NCBI RefSeq assembly: GCF_021740465.1 | Contig: NZ_JAIOZR010000017.1 | Location: forward strand, 1 to 41,936 | Direction: 5' to 3' | Source of the DNA: Chlorobium sp. | GTDB taxonomy: Bacteria; Bacteroidota; Chlorobiia; Chlorobiales; Chlorobiaceae | Length of the DNA stretch: 41,936 bases | Shown here: piece after piece, positions 41,768 through 41,936 of the stretch | Layout: every line of letters begins with the position of its first letter | How positions within the stretch are numbered: the first letter of the stretch is position 1 | Notes under the pieces: generated by a model | Databases searched by the model: none | Told to the model about the DNA's origin: nothing | What the model saw: the letters and a program-made list of their open reading frames with translations, nothing else | Position numbers and translations under genes: made by a program

Positions 41768-41800
41768 CATCCACCGCTACGTTTCCGGCAAAACGCCCAC
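41768..41800. repeat. Dispersed 33-base repeat, copy 2
   Basis: Begins CATCCACCGCTACGTTTCCG and runs to 41800, matching the copy at 40368-40399. Together the pair brackets about 1.4 kb including the ChaN-like gene. Confidence 0.6.
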
Positions 41801-41936
41801 ACGAAGCTCAAGGTTGCGACTCAGAGTTAAGATATTAGAAGTAAATACGTTGCATAAGTATTTTGATGTACGAAAAAACGCTATACAGCTCTGATCAAAG
41901 AAGATAGAAATGCTCAAAAGTTACCTCTGTCACCTA

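Larger units (their letters stand above)
41315..41936. other. Gene-poor right edge
   Basis: A 622-base stretch upstream of the ChaN-like gene, to the window end. It contains the presumptive ChaN promoter, a possible gene remnant (41440-41623), heptanucleotide array F and copy 2 of the dispersed repeat. The last 120 bases are AT-rich with no feature I can name. Confidence 0.5.

Overview
The window looks like chromosomal DNA from a green sulfur bacterium (Chlorobiales) or a close relative. This is inferred from gene content: an SQR-type flavoprotein, a two-subunit biotin carboxylase, a DUF255 thioredoxin-like protein, a DUF4403 protein, a BioB-like radical SAM protein, and a GC-rich background with short, compact operons. 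No ribosomal RNA or species-diagnostic gene is present, so the assignment is probable, not proven.

Left part (1-16.4 kb). On the minus strand lie the 5' end of recC, a PH-domain membrane protein and a DUF389 membrane protein. A plus-strand DNA photolyase follows. Next is a minus-strand pair: a radical SAM/SPASM enzyme and a small partner protein with a leader-like N-terminus, a candidate peptide-modification (RiPP-like) cassette. Two genes of under 60 codons (a small membrane protein and a winged-helix protein) precede a DUF4403 protein. After that come a YbjN-like protein, an SQR-family flavoprotein, an orphan HigA-like regulator, rmuC, an exported MsrB-MsrA fusion and a DUF255 protein. Two paralogous glycine-rich mini-proteins flank a tRNA-Val(CAC).

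Middle (16.7-29.6 kb). A biotin carboxylase subunit and a carboxyltransferase/BCCP subunit sit 5 bp apart. The carboxyltransferase keeps its metal ligands and biotinyl lysine but seems to lack the usual catalytic S-G-x-T-S-Q segment. Then come an NmrA-like reductase, a fatty-acid-hydroxylase-superfamily membrane protein, a translationally coupled vWA/rhodanese pair, a DEDDh exonuclease, a multipass membrane protein and HtpX. A GH18-like secreted protein is interrupted by an in-frame TAG just after its signal peptide. Small genes (DUF2934 and two unknowns) follow, with a long terminator and a possible structured RNA.

Right part (29.6-41.9 kb). An AT-rich block from about 29.9 to 31.7 kb carries a GNA1162/DUF799-like lipoprotein and a secreted companion, and looks acquired. 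It is followed by an unknown membrane-anchored protein, a BioB-like radical SAM enzyme, trmB, two TPM-domain proteins, a lipoprotein, an overlapping GCS2-type ligase/M14 deacylase pair and a ChaN-like protein.

The most distinctive non-coding feature is a family of period-7 (heptanucleotide) arrays. Six occur between 27.2 and 41.7 kb, all pyrimidine-rich on the plus strand. Three lie at the 3' ends of minus-strand genes, and two of those supply the stop codon. I saw none in the first 27 kb. No CRISPR array, rRNA or intact insertion sequence was found.
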